A DNA stretch of 64,000 nt from Viola odorata (GCA_963691705.1 OY829539.1:23482407-23546406); one strand, 5' to 3'; positions 35,431 to 46,869 are shown, counted from the stretch's first letter. Made by a program: numbers and translations. The notes: generated from the letters alone by a model not told the origin.

Positions 35431-36969
35431 CTAGTTGATGATCCTTAGGGATTCTGTTGTACGATCCCCTAACACATGTTTATTCACCTCTTGCACCTCC
35501 TTAGTCACTTTCTCATGAACCACCAGACTCTTTCCCTTGGCCTGCCTTTGCTTCTCAACTTCATCGGAAATATCGCACCCGTCACTCCGGGTCATGCCCC
35601 CAATATTAGCACTTTCCTTCATTACTTGCCTTGCTAGCATAGGAAGACCCTCTTTGATAACATCGACCTCTTTTGCCCCCCGGGTTTTCTCCTCAGCCCG
35701 AATGACCCCAGAAGCTATCAATTGCTCCATATTCTCCAAGAAAACTGCATAATCCTGGATTTCGTATTTTCTCACCTCGGGGCTAAACAGACAACTATTA
35801 GCTTCAGAATGCTGCGGATGCCCCCCTTGGGTTGGCGCAAAGAAAAACTCTATTCGGGGTAACCCCACTGCTGAAGGGGAACGATCACTAGTTTCTCCAA
35901 CCATAACAACATTCGCTTGTCCACCACCGAGGGCATGATTTGGACGGGGATTGGTGGTAGTCTCAAGCCCTTTGGCTAACTCCTCAAAAGAAATCCATCC
36001 ACACTTAATCAGATGATTAACTTTCCCCTTAAAGGCAATACAGTTCTCTAAAGTGTGCCCCACAGCTCCAGCATGATACAGGCATCTAGCTTTTGAATCA
36101 TACCATTTCGGGTAAGGAGGTTGGAGAGGTTGGACCGAAGTTGGCGCAATCCGCCCAGTTGCTAGAAGATACTCGTAGATTTCCTCTAAAGGGACTGGGA
36201 GAGGTGGCAATGGCGCCTGGTTTTGATGATAGCTTTGCTGATTTTTATTGCTCGGGTTTTTTGGGTGGTTATATTGTCTTGGTTGTGGTGGTATTTGAAG
36301 TGGGGATGGTGAGACAAGTGAAAATGACTCATGGTTTTTTTGCTTCTTTGGTGGGTTAGAGGGTCGTTTGGTTAATTCTTGGAAGGAGATCCCTCTGCAC
36401 TTGATCAAGTGATTAATCTTTCTCTTAAAGGCATTACAGTCCTCTAAAATGTGCCCTGGGACTCCCGAATGGTACGCACATGTGACATTAGGATCGAATC
36501 TTGTCGGGTAAGGAGTTCTGAGTGGTCGAGCCGGAATGGGTACAATCTGCCCAATTGTCAGAAGATGCTCATAGATTTCTTCTAAAGGGACCGGAATAGG
36601 CAGTAATGGCTCCTTGTTCCGACAATAGTTTTGGTTATCTTGGTTATTTGGATGTGGGTCATGTAATCTGGTTTGTGTGGGTTGGGATGATGGATAAGGT
36701 GGAAATAATGGAGGAGTAACATTAGCAGCAGGCATTGATGAGGAAGGGAAAAAGGTAGGTTGATATAGCGATGGTGAAGGATATGGTGGTGGTGAGGAAA
36801 AAGGTGGAGGTGGGGGGAATGGTTTCCGATGAATTGGTTGGACAACACCTTTCTCCTCTGTTATAACTGTCTTTCCTAACATGATTCCCTGCTCACCCTT
36901 GTCAGCTTGTATTGCCCTTTCTGTAGCAGCCTGAAATCGTTCTTTTAATTCCATTATCCTTTCTCTCAA
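35431..36969 (-). CDS. Element A Gag-derived protein, 512 aa, two zinc-knuckle modules, no Gag core
   Basis: One uninterrupted ORF. Residues 1-30 are helical and charged (MRERIMELKERFQAATERA), the end of the coiled coil that opens gag. Where element B has the Gag capsid domain, A jumps directly to a Pro-rich linker. Two copies of an 80-residue module follow: PLEEIYEHLLTIGQI ... CAYHSGVPGHILEDC ... HLIKCRGISFQELTK and PLEEIYEYLLATGRI ... CLYHAGAVGHTLENC ... HLIKCGWISFEELAK. The CxxH...GH...C spacing is that of a retroviral-type knuckle, probably RNA-binding. The C-terminus (MTRSDGCDISDEVEKQRQAK) matches B. Just upstream the frame that carries MAEHLK (36991) is shifted by one base, so the protein may start internally. 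Confidence 0.85.
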   Translation of the reverse strand: MRERIMELKERFQAATERAIQADKGEQGIMLGKTVITEEKGVVQPIHRKPFPPPPPFSSPPPYPSPSLYQPTFFPSSSMPAANVTPPLFPPYPSSQPTQTRLHDPHPNNQDNQNYCRNKEPLLPIPVPLEEIYEHLLTIGQIVPIPARPLRTPYPTRFDPNVTCAYHSGVPGHILEDCNAFKRKINHLIKCRGISFQELTKRPSNPPKKQKNHESFSLVSPSPLQIPPQPRQYNHPKNPSNKNQQSYHQNQAPLPPLPVPLEEIYEYLLATGRIAPTSVQPLQPPYPKWYDSKARCLYHAGAVGHTLENCIAFKGKVNHLIKCGWISFEELAKGLETTTNPRPNHALGGGQANVVMVGETSDRSPSAVGLPRIEFFFAPTQGGHPQHSEANSCLFSPEVRKYEIQDYAVFLENMEQLIASGVIRAEEKTRGAKEVDVIKEGLPMLARQVMKESANIGGMTRSDGCDISDEVEKQRQAKGKSLVVHEKVTKEVQEVNKHVLGDRTTESLRIIN

Positions 36970-37807
36970 TGTCTTTAAGATGCTCAGCCATTTTTCGTGT
37001 TTGAAGTCTGGTAGCGTGGAGCTTTTGGGGAATAGTTCGTTTCTTGGGATTTATCTTAACTTTTTCTGAAAACAAAGAGAAAAATAGATGTAAGTTTTCA
37101 GGAATAATAATAATAATAATAATTATAATAATAATAACAGGCAGAAATGCTATCTCAAGGACTCCACTCCGCTTATTCAATTTTTCGGCTCCTCCTTGAT
37201 CTTTCACTTGATACTTTTGAGATTCGGATGGAAAGGAACATGAAGCCATTATACCGACGAGGTTGACGAAAGGAAGCTTCGATTCATTCCCGAGACAAGA
37301 GGGAAAAAATACTAAAGGAAGCTTCTATTCATTCACGAGGGAAGAGGGAAGCTTCTATTCATTCCTGACAACATATATTGACGATTCCTTGATCAAGATG
37401 GAAGATGGAAGATCTCGTAATTGACAACCTTTCCTAACCTTTTAACAAGGCTAGGGTCCCCGCCCCTTACGTTTCTTTTCCAAAATCCAAACTCAATCTT
37501 GGATCATGAATAATCTTCTTTATCGGTCTCTAGCTGTCAAGTCTGTTTTGCAAGAGAAGAGCTTCAATTCATTCTCGAAATCACAAAGGGAAATTTCTAT
37601 TCATTCCAGGAACTGCAAAGGGAAATGAAAGAGAGGCATCGAAGCAAGGTAAGGTTAAGCAATTTGCAAATGGTAACCATCCATGAAGAAGATATAACCA
37701 TCATTCATATGATTGTGACCAATCATTTGAAAAAACGTACATCCAAAGTAAAACACCTCCAAGTACTTGCTCCCATTAAAACAATACAACCGCAACATTA
37801 AAATAAA
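36970..37807 (-). other. Element A spacer with splice acceptor before gag
   Basis: On the minus strand the pyrimidine-rich TTTTCTCTTTGTTTTCAG ends at 37066. It is followed by a stretch encoding INPKKRTIPQKLHATRLQTR and then ATG at 36991. The same arrangement precedes gag in element B and in the fragment at 62535. Upstream (37070-37807) is non-coding, with a (TAA)n run near 37105-37135 and repeated GAAGCTTCTATTCATTC phrases at about 37270-37370. It is therefore a probable intron between ORF1 and gag. Confidence 0.55.
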
Positions 37808-39559
37808 TCAACATCTTGAGGCTTGACTGCTGGTGGAATTTTCTCCCATCTGCTCCATCAAGGCAACCTTCTTCTTCTGCACCTTCGCTTCAACTTCTAA
37901 AACCACTACTCGGGCTCGCAAGACTTGATTCTCTCCATCTATGCTGGTTTTCTCTTTGATGCGATCAGTCAAAATCTCAATCATTGCATCTTTCTCTCGG
38001 ACCAAAGCGCTTGAAATCTCCCTTTTATTGACTTCTTCTTTTAATCTCTTTCTAAAGTTTCCATTGGCTATCCTTTGGTTTCTAAGGTTCATTTGTACGT
38101 TCTCACTATCACGTCTCTCCAATCCACGTATCTTAAGCTCCAAGTCCGTCTTGTCAATCAACATATTATCCCTCTCTTTCATCACCAGATCTCGTTCTTC
38201 TTTCACTACTAGTAATTGCTCCATCAACTGGGCATAAGCCACATAACTAACCTCTACATTGGCATGGCATTCACCTTCTTCTTCCATAGGATTCCTGCTT
38301 TCTGGAAGGGGCAAAACATTTCCATTAATCCTGTTCCTCCGCCATTCTGAGTATTCCTTTGTTGGCCGAGTAGGGATAGTATGTCCCTCAAGGCAAAATG
38401 GGGTACACCACTGATTCACATACTGATGTAGGGTGTCAGTCTCTTCTGAGTGTGGTGGACTCGAGCTCGGCATACCGAAAGTGGCGGGGATAATTTGCAT
38501 AATGCAAAATTGGTCAAGGACAAGAGCTGGGCAATAGGGCACACATCCTCTTGCTCCGATCAAGGGGACCCACAATAAGTCCCCACAACTTACAATAGGA
38601 TTAGCAGCTCGCAACCATTTGGCGTGTCTGTCGATATCTTCTTCAGAAAGATTCAGGAATCTGCCGACCCAGGCATCTTTATCTTCCATTTTCCATTTAT
38701 CCACGGCTACTTCTTGGCCCATTCCCCCAATGGCCTTTACCAAAGGATCCATGCCCAGATAGCTCGGAGAAAACAGAGACTGATTTGGTGCCTGCTTGAA
38801 GTGACTGATCAACCATACTGTTAATAGTTGAGTGCAATAAGTGAACCTTCCCTTTTTAGTCCTTCTACAAAGATCCAAGGAACGAAATGTCTCCGCCAAA
38901 ATAGCTGTCGTAGGGTTGATCTTATTTATCTCCATTTCACAAAATACATTGGCTGCTTCAAAGTCGATACAGTTCTTCATATTAGGAAACAAGACAAACC
39001 CCATTACGGCGAAGGCTAGAATCCTCAAACGCTTTTCTCCATAGGACAAATGAAATTGTTCTGCGATATCCGGCCAGCACCAGATATATTTCCCGTCCTT
39101 CTGACGAGCTGTGATCCCCACCAATTGGTCTAGTCTCAGCTTGACATCGGCTGACTTAGAGCGAACATTTTGGTATATAGATGAAATTGGAGGAGTGAAG
39201 TTCAATAGTACGGCATATTCTTCCAGAGTAGGAGTCAGATCTATTCCTTGGTTGAAAGAGAAGCATCTGTGGTAGGGGTCCCAGAACTTTAGAGCTGCTC
39301 GGATACAACCCAAATCAACTTCCACACCTATTAGTGTCAGAAGTTTTCCATAGTTTTTCTTAAATTGCATTTCTTCGTCTTTAGTCAACTCATTCCTTAA
39401 CTTCCTGATCTTAGCAACATCAAATTCTATCATCTCCACCTTAACCTTAGTTGTGACATCAAGAACAAAACTCTTCCCCAACGTGTCCCCTCGCATAGAC
39501 TGATCGTTGTAGCTCAACTTCCCAAAAGTATCAAGTGAAAGCATCATGGGTGCCACCAT
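37808..39559 (-). CDS. Element A ORF1, 583 aa (plant-mobile-domain/DUF7745-like plus coiled coil)
   Basis: It is intact from ATG 39559 to the stop at 37808. Residues 60-400 resemble the additional ORF1 of Ogre/Tat elements, a relative of the plant mobile domain: FWDPYHRCFSFNQGIDLTPT, LEEYAVLL, TYCTQLLTVWLISHF, then the conserved RWRRN-like block (YSEWRRNRINGN). From about residue 425 a long coiled coil follows (QLMEQLLVVKEERDLVMKER, LKIRGLERRDSENVQ). Element B keeps only the coiled-coil end (52267-52741). The role of ORF1 in these elements is unknown. It lies 5' of gag, 0.56 kb behind the primer-binding site, the usual position. Confidence 0.88.
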   Translation of the reverse strand: MVAPMMLSLDTFGKLSYNDQSMRGDTLGKSFVLDVTTKVKVEMIEFDVAKIRKLRNELTKDEEMQFKKNYGKLLTLIGVEVDLGCIRAALKFWDPYHRCFSFNQGIDLTPTLEEYAVLLNFTPPISSIYQNVRSKSADVKLRLDQLVGITARQKDGKYIWCWPDIAEQFHLSYGEKRLRILAFAVMGFVLFPNMKNCIDFEAANVFCEMEINKINPTTAILAETFRSLDLCRRTKKGRFTYCTQLLTVWLISHFKQAPNQSLFSPSYLGMDPLVKAIGGMGQEVAVDKWKMEDKDAWVGRFLNLSEEDIDRHAKWLRAANPIVSCGDLLWVPLIGARGCVPYCPALVLDQFCIMQIIPATFGMPSSSPPHSEETDTLHQYVNQWCTPFCLEGHTIPTRPTKEYSEWRRNRINGNVLPLPESRNPMEEEGECHANVEVSYVAYAQLMEQLLVVKEERDLVMKERDNMLIDKTDLELKIRGLERRDSENVQMNLRNQRIANGNFRKRLKEEVNKREISSALVREKDAMIEILTDRIKEKTSIDGENQVLRARVVVLEVEAKVQKKKVALMEQMGENSTSSQASRC

Positions 39560-40114
39560 TGAATGAATAAGCAGGATGGGTCTCTGTTAAAAAGGAATTT
39601 ATATATTAGTAAATTAAATAGGTAAAAAGTATACGGAGCAAAGGATGGGTTAAAAATAACAAGGACGAGAATAAATTAGTAATTAATGGAGCACATTGGA
39701 AAATATACAAGCGATATATCATGGCAACAGTGAAGCAAATTGGAACATATACATACGATCATGATGCATATGCTGGGGTGATTTCAACTACTTCTAACTG
39801 GCTGAAAGGCTCCCGGACGATACCATAGAAGTGGTCCCTCAGTAAATAGGTACGTGATTGCTTACCGAAACATTAAAGAATCGGGGCGCTCACCCATTTA
39901 GGGGTTCTAGTCCGAGTTTGGTTTCATGAAAGCTTACTGGAACATGTGCCCCAGGGCTTCACTAATTACCAACCTAATCTTATTTGGGAAGGGCCCGGCG
40001 GCAGGGCATTATGCGTGATGCGAGTGAGAAGGCAACAATTGATATCAAAGCGGGTAAACAAATAAATAACAACAATAAACACCTCAAGCAAATAATTCCG
40101 GCTTCGACCCTAAA
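39560..40114 (-). other. Element A leader between primer-binding site and ORF1
   Basis: Non-coding; it would be the packaging-signal and leader region of the genomic RNA. No tandem repeat or ORF is seen. Confidence 0.5.
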
Positions 40115-40133
40115 GTCCCCAGTGAAGTCGCCA
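40115..40133 (-). promoter_or_regulatory. Element A primer-binding site
   Basis: Three bases inside the 5' LTR the minus strand reads TGGCGACTTCACTGGGGAC, starting with the TGG that pairs with a tRNA CCA end. The sequence resembles the tRNA-Arg-type sites described for Ogre elements, but the tRNA needs checking. Confidence 0.75.
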
Positions 40134-40136
40134 AAC

Positions 40137-42887
40137 TGTCGCACCGTCGCGGGCGAAATTCGGGACGCAATGAAATTCATATAACAATGAAGTCGCCACC
40201 CTATTTTCTAAGGTTTAGGGAAACCTAAAAAGTTTGTAAAAGAAAGAAAATAAAATAAAAACTAAGGCACAAATAAAAGGGTCTAAACCCGAGAACTACG
40301 GTTCGGGGTCGATTTATGGACTTGGGAAGGTGCGAGGCACCCAAGTCTCATCCTAAAAAGGTTACCGGTTCTAAAAAGAGGTGTTTTAAAATCATGTTAA
40401 AAACAAGTAATTTGGGGCCCTCAGGGGGGATCGTCGCTTTAATTCTTTAGTTGGTTCGGTTGATTTTATCCTAATTATTGTCGAGTTGTTAAAAAGAAAA
40501 TAAACATTTTATCCTCTAAAAAAGAAAAAGGTCGGTTTGCATACCTATTCCGGTTATATTTAATCGAGTTCAAAAATTAGTCAAATTACATGCAAGATTG
40601 ATTAAGTGAAATTACTACCATTTTATTATTAATCTTTACTAAAGCGACGACCCTAGTAAATCATAGACGAATCACGGCGATCGAAATCACTATCATCACA
40701 GATGAGTTACTACATCATCGGGCAAATGCATATGATTAATCCTATTTACTAGGTGATTCTAAGCATGCATAGACTAGCAAAGTACCATTTATATGAATGC
40801 GAGAAAACACGTTGAAAAGAGAAAAAACTGGGAAGTGGGGTCGAAGCCGCGCATATAACACATTCGTCAAAGATAACATTAATACATCCATGAGCATAAA
40901 GTAAATATCAAGGGATTGCTAAATTTAAACGATCACGCAACATTAAAGATTTAAATCTCATTTTAAAAGGTAGCTCTAATGATAAGGGGGATTAAATATG
41001 GAGATATTTTCTACGAGTTGGGCTTAGGGCCCATTTACTATCTTTCCGCTTTCAAATGATTATTTTCTTTGGTGATTTACTATCCAATAATTTTAGAGGG
41101 AACCTGAGTTATTGGAAAAGATTTAAATCCTATTGTTTTGATTACTACTTTGTTTATTTTTTCTTTGATTGATTTTATTCATTTTTTATTTTTAGGGATT
41201 TATTTAAGATTTGAGGATTTTAATAATTAATAATCATGCAATTAAATTAATGCGTGATGTTTAATTACTAATCCTATTTTATTTCATGCATTTGAAAGAA
41301 AATAAAAGTTGAGTGTTTACTAATCCTAATTCGTTCAAGCAAGGGTCGATTTGAGTAGAATTATTAAAGGGAATTTGTTGATATAAAAAAAATTCTCATG
41401 CAAATAGGTTTATTTAAATTTTAGCAATTCTAAATAATCATGCATTCGATCATATAATAAATAGAATAACTAACAAAAATCTCCTCGAGCGGATACCTGC
41501 ATCACCGATTAGTTAGTAGCACGAGTAATAAAAAATAAAGAAGCAAATAAATAAATATTACAAACACTTCTAATGGGCCGGCCCATCACCCAAAATTAAA
41601 CAACCAAACCAAGCCTCTTTCCTTCTTTTACATGGGCCGGCCCATTGCCTACCAAAATTAAAACAAATGCACCACTTCTCTTTTTTTAGCCCAAACAAAC
41701 ACTTAACAATTAACCTAAAAAAAATACAAATTGCATCTCATCTTCTTCTTTCCTCTCTACGCCTCCTGTAGCTACCAACATCTCATTCTTATTCTTTTTT
41801 TTTCTTAGCTTCTTTCCTGCACAATTAACCCATCAAACAAACAAATATCATGGTGACAAGAAAATAAAAAGGAGATTACTGTGTCGGTGTGGTTGTAGTG
41901 CGGTGACGAGGGAGGAAGCGGCGGTGGTGCTGAGCGGCGTGGCTGTCTTTGGGGCTGTTTTGATGGAGGTTTTGGAGCTGATTTTGGGTGGATTTTGGGG
42001 TTGATTTTGGGACTGTTTTGGGATTGATTTGGGGCTGGTTTCGGTGCAGATTTGGGGCTGATTTTGGGTGGATTTGGGGCTGGTTTGGGGCTGATTTTGG
42101 GTGGATTTTGGGTAGATTTTAGGGCTGATTTGGGACTATTTTAGGGCTGTTTGTGACTGGTTTTGATGGGAGCGGGTTTGGGCAGTGAGGTGTGGGTTTG
42201 AGGAGTTGATTTTTGGTTCGGTTGATTTTGTGCAGAAGTATTGATTTGGGGAAAGCTGGATTGGAAAATTGGCTTTGATGCTGGAATCGATTTATTGCAA
42301 GGATTGAGATTTGCCCCCCAGGTTGTTCGAGTTTTGCTCTTAATTTATAGAGGGTGAGGTACATTGAGGAGGTAGGGGTCCGGCCATGGCGATGAGAGAA
42401 GGGATTGAGATTAATTCAAATGTTTGTCAGAGATTTTTGAAGAAAAATTGGAAGACTGAGCGGGGTTCATGGGATCTGCTTTGACAAATGGAGAGGAGAG
42501 CCGGCTCTCTCAGATTTTCTTTTGAAAACTGAGGAAAAGAGCGTGTCTAATTCCCTTTGACAATGGGAGAGGTGAACAACTTTTATCAGATTTCATTTGA
42601 AAAATGAGGAAGAAGAGAGGTGGTTCGGTGATCATGGGTATTTATATTATTTAGTTCGAGCTAACGGTCCGATAAACCGATAAAAGCTCGAATGAAAATA
42701 CGAACAAAAAATAAAATAAAATAAGAAGATACGAAAAAATAAATAATGGTAATAATAATAATGATAATAATAATAATAATACTTGACAATATAATTAACA
42801 ATAATTATGGACGATAAAATAAAAATAAAAATGTGGGTATGTTATGATATGGTAACGATTACTCATGTCAAAAATAGGGTAGCAACA
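40137..42887 (-). repeat. Right LTR of element A (5' LTR), 2751 bp
   Basis: Partner of 30332-33110. The minus-strand TATA-like TATAAAT is at 42343-42349, so transcription should run leftwards through primer-binding site and ORF1. The same G-rich degenerate repeat occupies about 41945-42190. TGGCGACTTCATTG on the minus strand near 40187-40198 repeats the core of the primer-binding site 54-65 bp away. Confidence 0.95.
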
Positions 42888-42892
42888 GTGCG

Positions 42893-43596
42893 GATGTTGT
42901 GAAACTTCTTGAACAAGACCGCATTAAGTATGTTGACGGTGGTCCTAGGAGGACAACTTTTTGTCCTATTTTTTTTTCAGGGGTTCTGCCTGCAAAGGCG
43001 TGTAGGGCGACCATGGTGTTTTGGTGATGAGTTCCTCCGAATATGTGAACGGAGATGGGAGCCGATGTTGCTAATGTTCCGACAGCTCTACCGGCGTAGG
43101 GTGGGCTTTGTGACTTTGGTCCAGCATTTAGTCCTTTGAGACCGGTTGTTTGCGATGCCGGTTGTGATAGTAGCACTGCGAGGAAAAGAAATTTTGCTTT
43201 AGATGGTGATATTTTGGCTTAAAATCTTTCCTGATTCGCTCTTGAAGGTGGCCTGCTGCGGCAATTCGGGAACTGCCACGAGGGGAGCTCCCTGGTTCTA
43301 TCGTGATGACGAGCTGAGGCGTGAGACCTTACATCCCTGCAAAACTTAAGATTGATTAGTGGCGTTAGTCTAAGTGACGCGTCTTACGTCCCGAGCTACT
43401 CATGGGGAGCCATCTATGCCATGCCTCCTTTTGTCATCTCACAAGTTTTAAGAAAAAAAGGGGACAACAAATTTTAAAACAATAAGCATCTCCTGAAAAA
43501 AACTTATTTTATTCATTTCAGGAAAAATGTTTGTGATAGATTGTCATGATAAAACCCTATGTCCTTGGTCTGGCCGAACACTCAGTTCGTGACGCT
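42893..43596 (-). other. Element B 3' region, right of element A
   Basis: Non-coding DNA between the B integrase stop and the A insertion, continuous with 27320-30331 once A is removed. No tandem repeat or domain is seen. Confidence 0.7.
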
Positions 43597-46500
43597 TCAG
43601 GCGAAGTATATCTTGACTGTATCGGCGTTTACCGGTCTTAGGAGATCGTCTCCATCCATGTTGGTTAGCATTAGGGCACCCCCTAAGAATGCACTTTTGA
43701 CCAGATACGACCCCTCGTACCTTGGGGCCCATTTTCCTTGACTAGCCTCCTGATGAGGGAGAATCTTCTTCAGCACTAAATCCCCAGCCTCGAACTTGCG
43801 AGGCCGTACTTTCTTGTTATAAGCGTTGGCCATTCTTTGCTGATATAATTGTGCATGACAGATAGCGGCCAAACGCTTTTCGGGAAGGAGGTTCAGCTGC
43901 TCGTACCTCACTCTTGCCCAATCTGACTCTTCTACTTCAGACTCTGCCAGGATTCTAAGAGAAGGGATTTCTACCTCGAGGGGAATCACGGCTTCCATGC
44001 CGTAAACTAATGAGTAGGGAGTTGCCCCTGTGGATGTATGGGTTACTATCCGGTAAGCATGCAGTGCGAAGGGAAGCATGTCATGCCAGTCCTTGTGAGT
44101 GACTACCATCTTTCGGATGATCCTCTTCAGGTTTTTGTTTGCTGCTTCGACTGCGCCATTCATTTTTGGTCGATACGGGGATGAGTTTCGGTGCTTCACC
44201 TTCCAGCGTTGGCAAAGCTCGTCGATCATTTTTCCATTGAGATTGGTGCCGTTGTCTGTGATGATTGTTTCCGGGACCCCATGATGGCAGATGATGTTCC
44301 TCTCAATGAACCGCATGGTCGTCTTCTGAGTGATGTTGGAGTAAGAGGCGGCCTCTACCCACTTGGTGAAGTAGTCAATTGCTACGAGGATGAAGCGATG
44401 ACCATTAGAGGCTGTTGGATGAATTTGGCCGATGATGTCGATTCCCCACATCGCAAAAGGCCAAGGTGATGTCATGCTGAAGAGAGGGGCTGGAGGGACA
44501 TGGATATGGTTCGCGTAAATTTGACATTTGTGGCACTTCCGGAAATAGTCGATGCAATCCCGTTCGATGGTGAGCCAAAAGTAACCTTGCCTCATTATCT
44601 GTCTGGCCATCATGTGCCCACTAGCGTGTGTGGAACAAACCCCTTCGTGGATTTCCGTTATGATTCTTTTTGCCTCTGCCATGGTGACGCAGCGAAGCAA
44701 AGCCCCATTAGTTCTCCTTTTGTATAGAACTTCGCCGTCGAGGTAGAAGTCTAGTGCTAAGCGCTGGAGGGTCTTTTTGCTAACCCGACTTGCCCCCGGT
44801 GGATACTCCCGGTTTCTGATGAATTGTGCTAAGTCGTAGAACCAAGGCTTCCCATCGGGTTCCTCTTCTAAGGCTACGCAGCATGCCGAAGTTTCCTTTA
44901 CTTCCACCCTCAATGGCTGAAGCATTACTCCGCACTCTAACTTGAACATCGATGCCAATGTGGCTAATGCATCTGTGAAGCGGTTCTTTTCTCTGTCGAC
45001 TCGGTCGAACTTGGTTTCCTCGAATTCCCGTATGAGTTGGGTGAGTAACCTTTGATAAGGGATGAGCTTGGAATCCCGTGTCTGCCAGAGGTCCTGGGCT
45101 TGGTAGATGACGAGTGCTGAATCGCCGAAGATTCGAAGCTTCTTTACTTTTAAGTCGATGGCTGTTGTCAGACCGCTGATGCATGCCTCATACTCGGCGA
45201 TGTTATTGGTGCATGGGAAGTTCAATTTGCATTCTATGGGGAATTGACGACCATCTGGGGCTATGACCACGACTCCCACTCCATTGCCCGAGAGGTTCAC
45301 CGCACCGTCGAAGAACATGGTCCACCAGTCATCTTCTCGGAGATCTGCTGCAATCTCATCTTCAATCACTATGATGTCCTCATCAGGGAAGTCAAAACTC
45401 AACGACTCATACTCGTCCGAGGTATGATCAACCAAGTGATCGGCGAGGGCGCTTGCCTTAACCGCTTTCCGGGTCACATAGATGATCTCGTGCTCAGCTA
45501 ATAAGACTTGCCATCTACAAATGCGACTTGATAGGTATGGCTTCTCGAAGATGTTCTTCAGGGGATCCATGCGAGAGATTAGCCATGTCGTGTAATACAA
45601 CATGTACTGCCGGAGCCTTCGGGCGCACCATGCTAGGGCGCAACAAGTTCGTTCTAACATGGAGTAGTGCATCTCGCACTTATTGAATTTTTTGCTGAGG
45701 TAGTAGATGGCTTGTTCACGCCTTCCTGACTCGTCGTGCTGTCCCAAAATGCAGCCCATGGCGCTAGCCGTGACTGTCAGGTACATGAACAAGGGACGTC
45801 CTGGCGTCGGGGGAACTAGTACCGGTGGGCTCTGTAGATATGTCTTGATTTTCTCGAAGGCTTCCCATTCTGCATCTCCGTGTTTCCTTAGCATTTTGAA
45901 CATCAGCTCGCAAGTAAGCGTTAACTGGCTGATAAAGCGAGCGATGTAGTTGATACGTCCTAAGAAGCTTCGTACTTCTGTTTCGGTGCTGGGAGTGGGT
46001 AGCTCTTGAATTGCTTTTATCTTATCAGGATCCACCTCTATGCCTTTGTTGCTGACGATGAATCCTAACAACTTTCCGGAGGTCACTCCAAAAGTGCACT
46101 TAGCTGGGTTTAGCCGTAGCTGAAATTGCCTCAACCTTTAGAATACCTTCTTTAGGATGTCTACCTGATCCTGCGTGCCGCGAGATTTGGCTATCATGTC
46201 GTTGACATATATCTCCAGTTCTTTATGCATCATGCCATGGAAAAGGGTGACGGCAGCACGTTGGTACGTGGCTCCTGCGTTCTTCAATTCGAAGGGCATC
46301 ACTTTGTAGCAGAAGGTTCCCCAGGGTGTGATGAAGGTCGTCTTTCTGCTGTCCTCGGGCACCATCTTGATCTGATTGTACCCCAAAAATCCATCCATGA
46401 AGGAGAACATGTCATTTCCGGCGGCACTATCCACCAAGATGTCGATATGGGGAAGTGGGAAGTCCTCCTTGGGGCTGGCTCGATTAAGATCCCAGAAGTC

Positions 46501-46869
46501 CACACACATGCGAACTTTCTCATCCTTTTTAGGCACTGGCACTATGTTGGCGATCCATTCTGGGTACTCAGCAACTCTCAAGAAACCTGCGTCTAGTTGC
46601 TTGGTAACTTCTTCTTTGATTTTCAGAAGGATGTCTGGATGCATCCTTCGAAGTTTTTGCTTGATAGGCTTAAACTCAGGCTTTAACGGAATGTGATGCT
46701 CGACTATCCCAGGATCAAGGCCTGGCATGTCGGCGTATGGCCATGCGAATATGTCGGAGTAATCTTTGAGGAGAGAAATCAACCTTTCTCTCTGAATTGT
46801 GTCCAGGGTAGTTCCGATCTTAACCAACTTCTGACTCTCGTTGCTTGCCCCCAAGTTTACTTCGTCCAA
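43597..46869 (-). pseudogene. Element B pol: RT, RNase H, archaeal-type RNase H, integrase
   Basis: Near-continuous frame with one stop (TAA at 46135-46137). RT: VPKKDEKVRMCVDFWDLNRA, ASPKEDFPLPHID, SFMDGFLGYNQI, then YVND in place of the catalytic YVDD. A first RNase H follows (AIYYLSKKF, LERTCCALAW). The second is an archaeal-type RNase H with acidic residues in FFDGA, AEYEA, FGDS and FTDALA, diagnostic of Tat/Ogre. The integrase has an HHCC zinc finger (HEGV, HASGH, CHKC), a DDE core (GIDIIG, TDNGTN, NGAVEAANK) and a C-terminal LVLKKILPHQ. RT is inactive as read; integrase and archaeal-type RNase H keep their key residues. Confidence 0.93.

Larger units (their letters stand above)
30332..42887 (-). 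mobile_element. Element A: young non-autonomous Tat/Ogre-type element, 12.6 kb
   Basis: LTRs at 30332-33110 and 40137-42887 start TGTCGCACCG and end GTAGCAACA. A perfect GTGCG duplication lies at 30327-30331 and 42888-42892. The minus-strand order is 5' LTR, primer-binding site, leader, ORF1 (39559-37808), spliced gag leader, Gag-derived ORF (36969-35431), a deleted pol leaving only the integrase C-terminus, 3' tandem repeats, polypurine tract, 3' LTR. LTRs differ by very few bases plus a 23-bp and a 5-bp indel, so insertion is recent compared with B. Protease, RT and RNase H are absent; it would depend on enzymes in trans. Confidence 0.94.
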
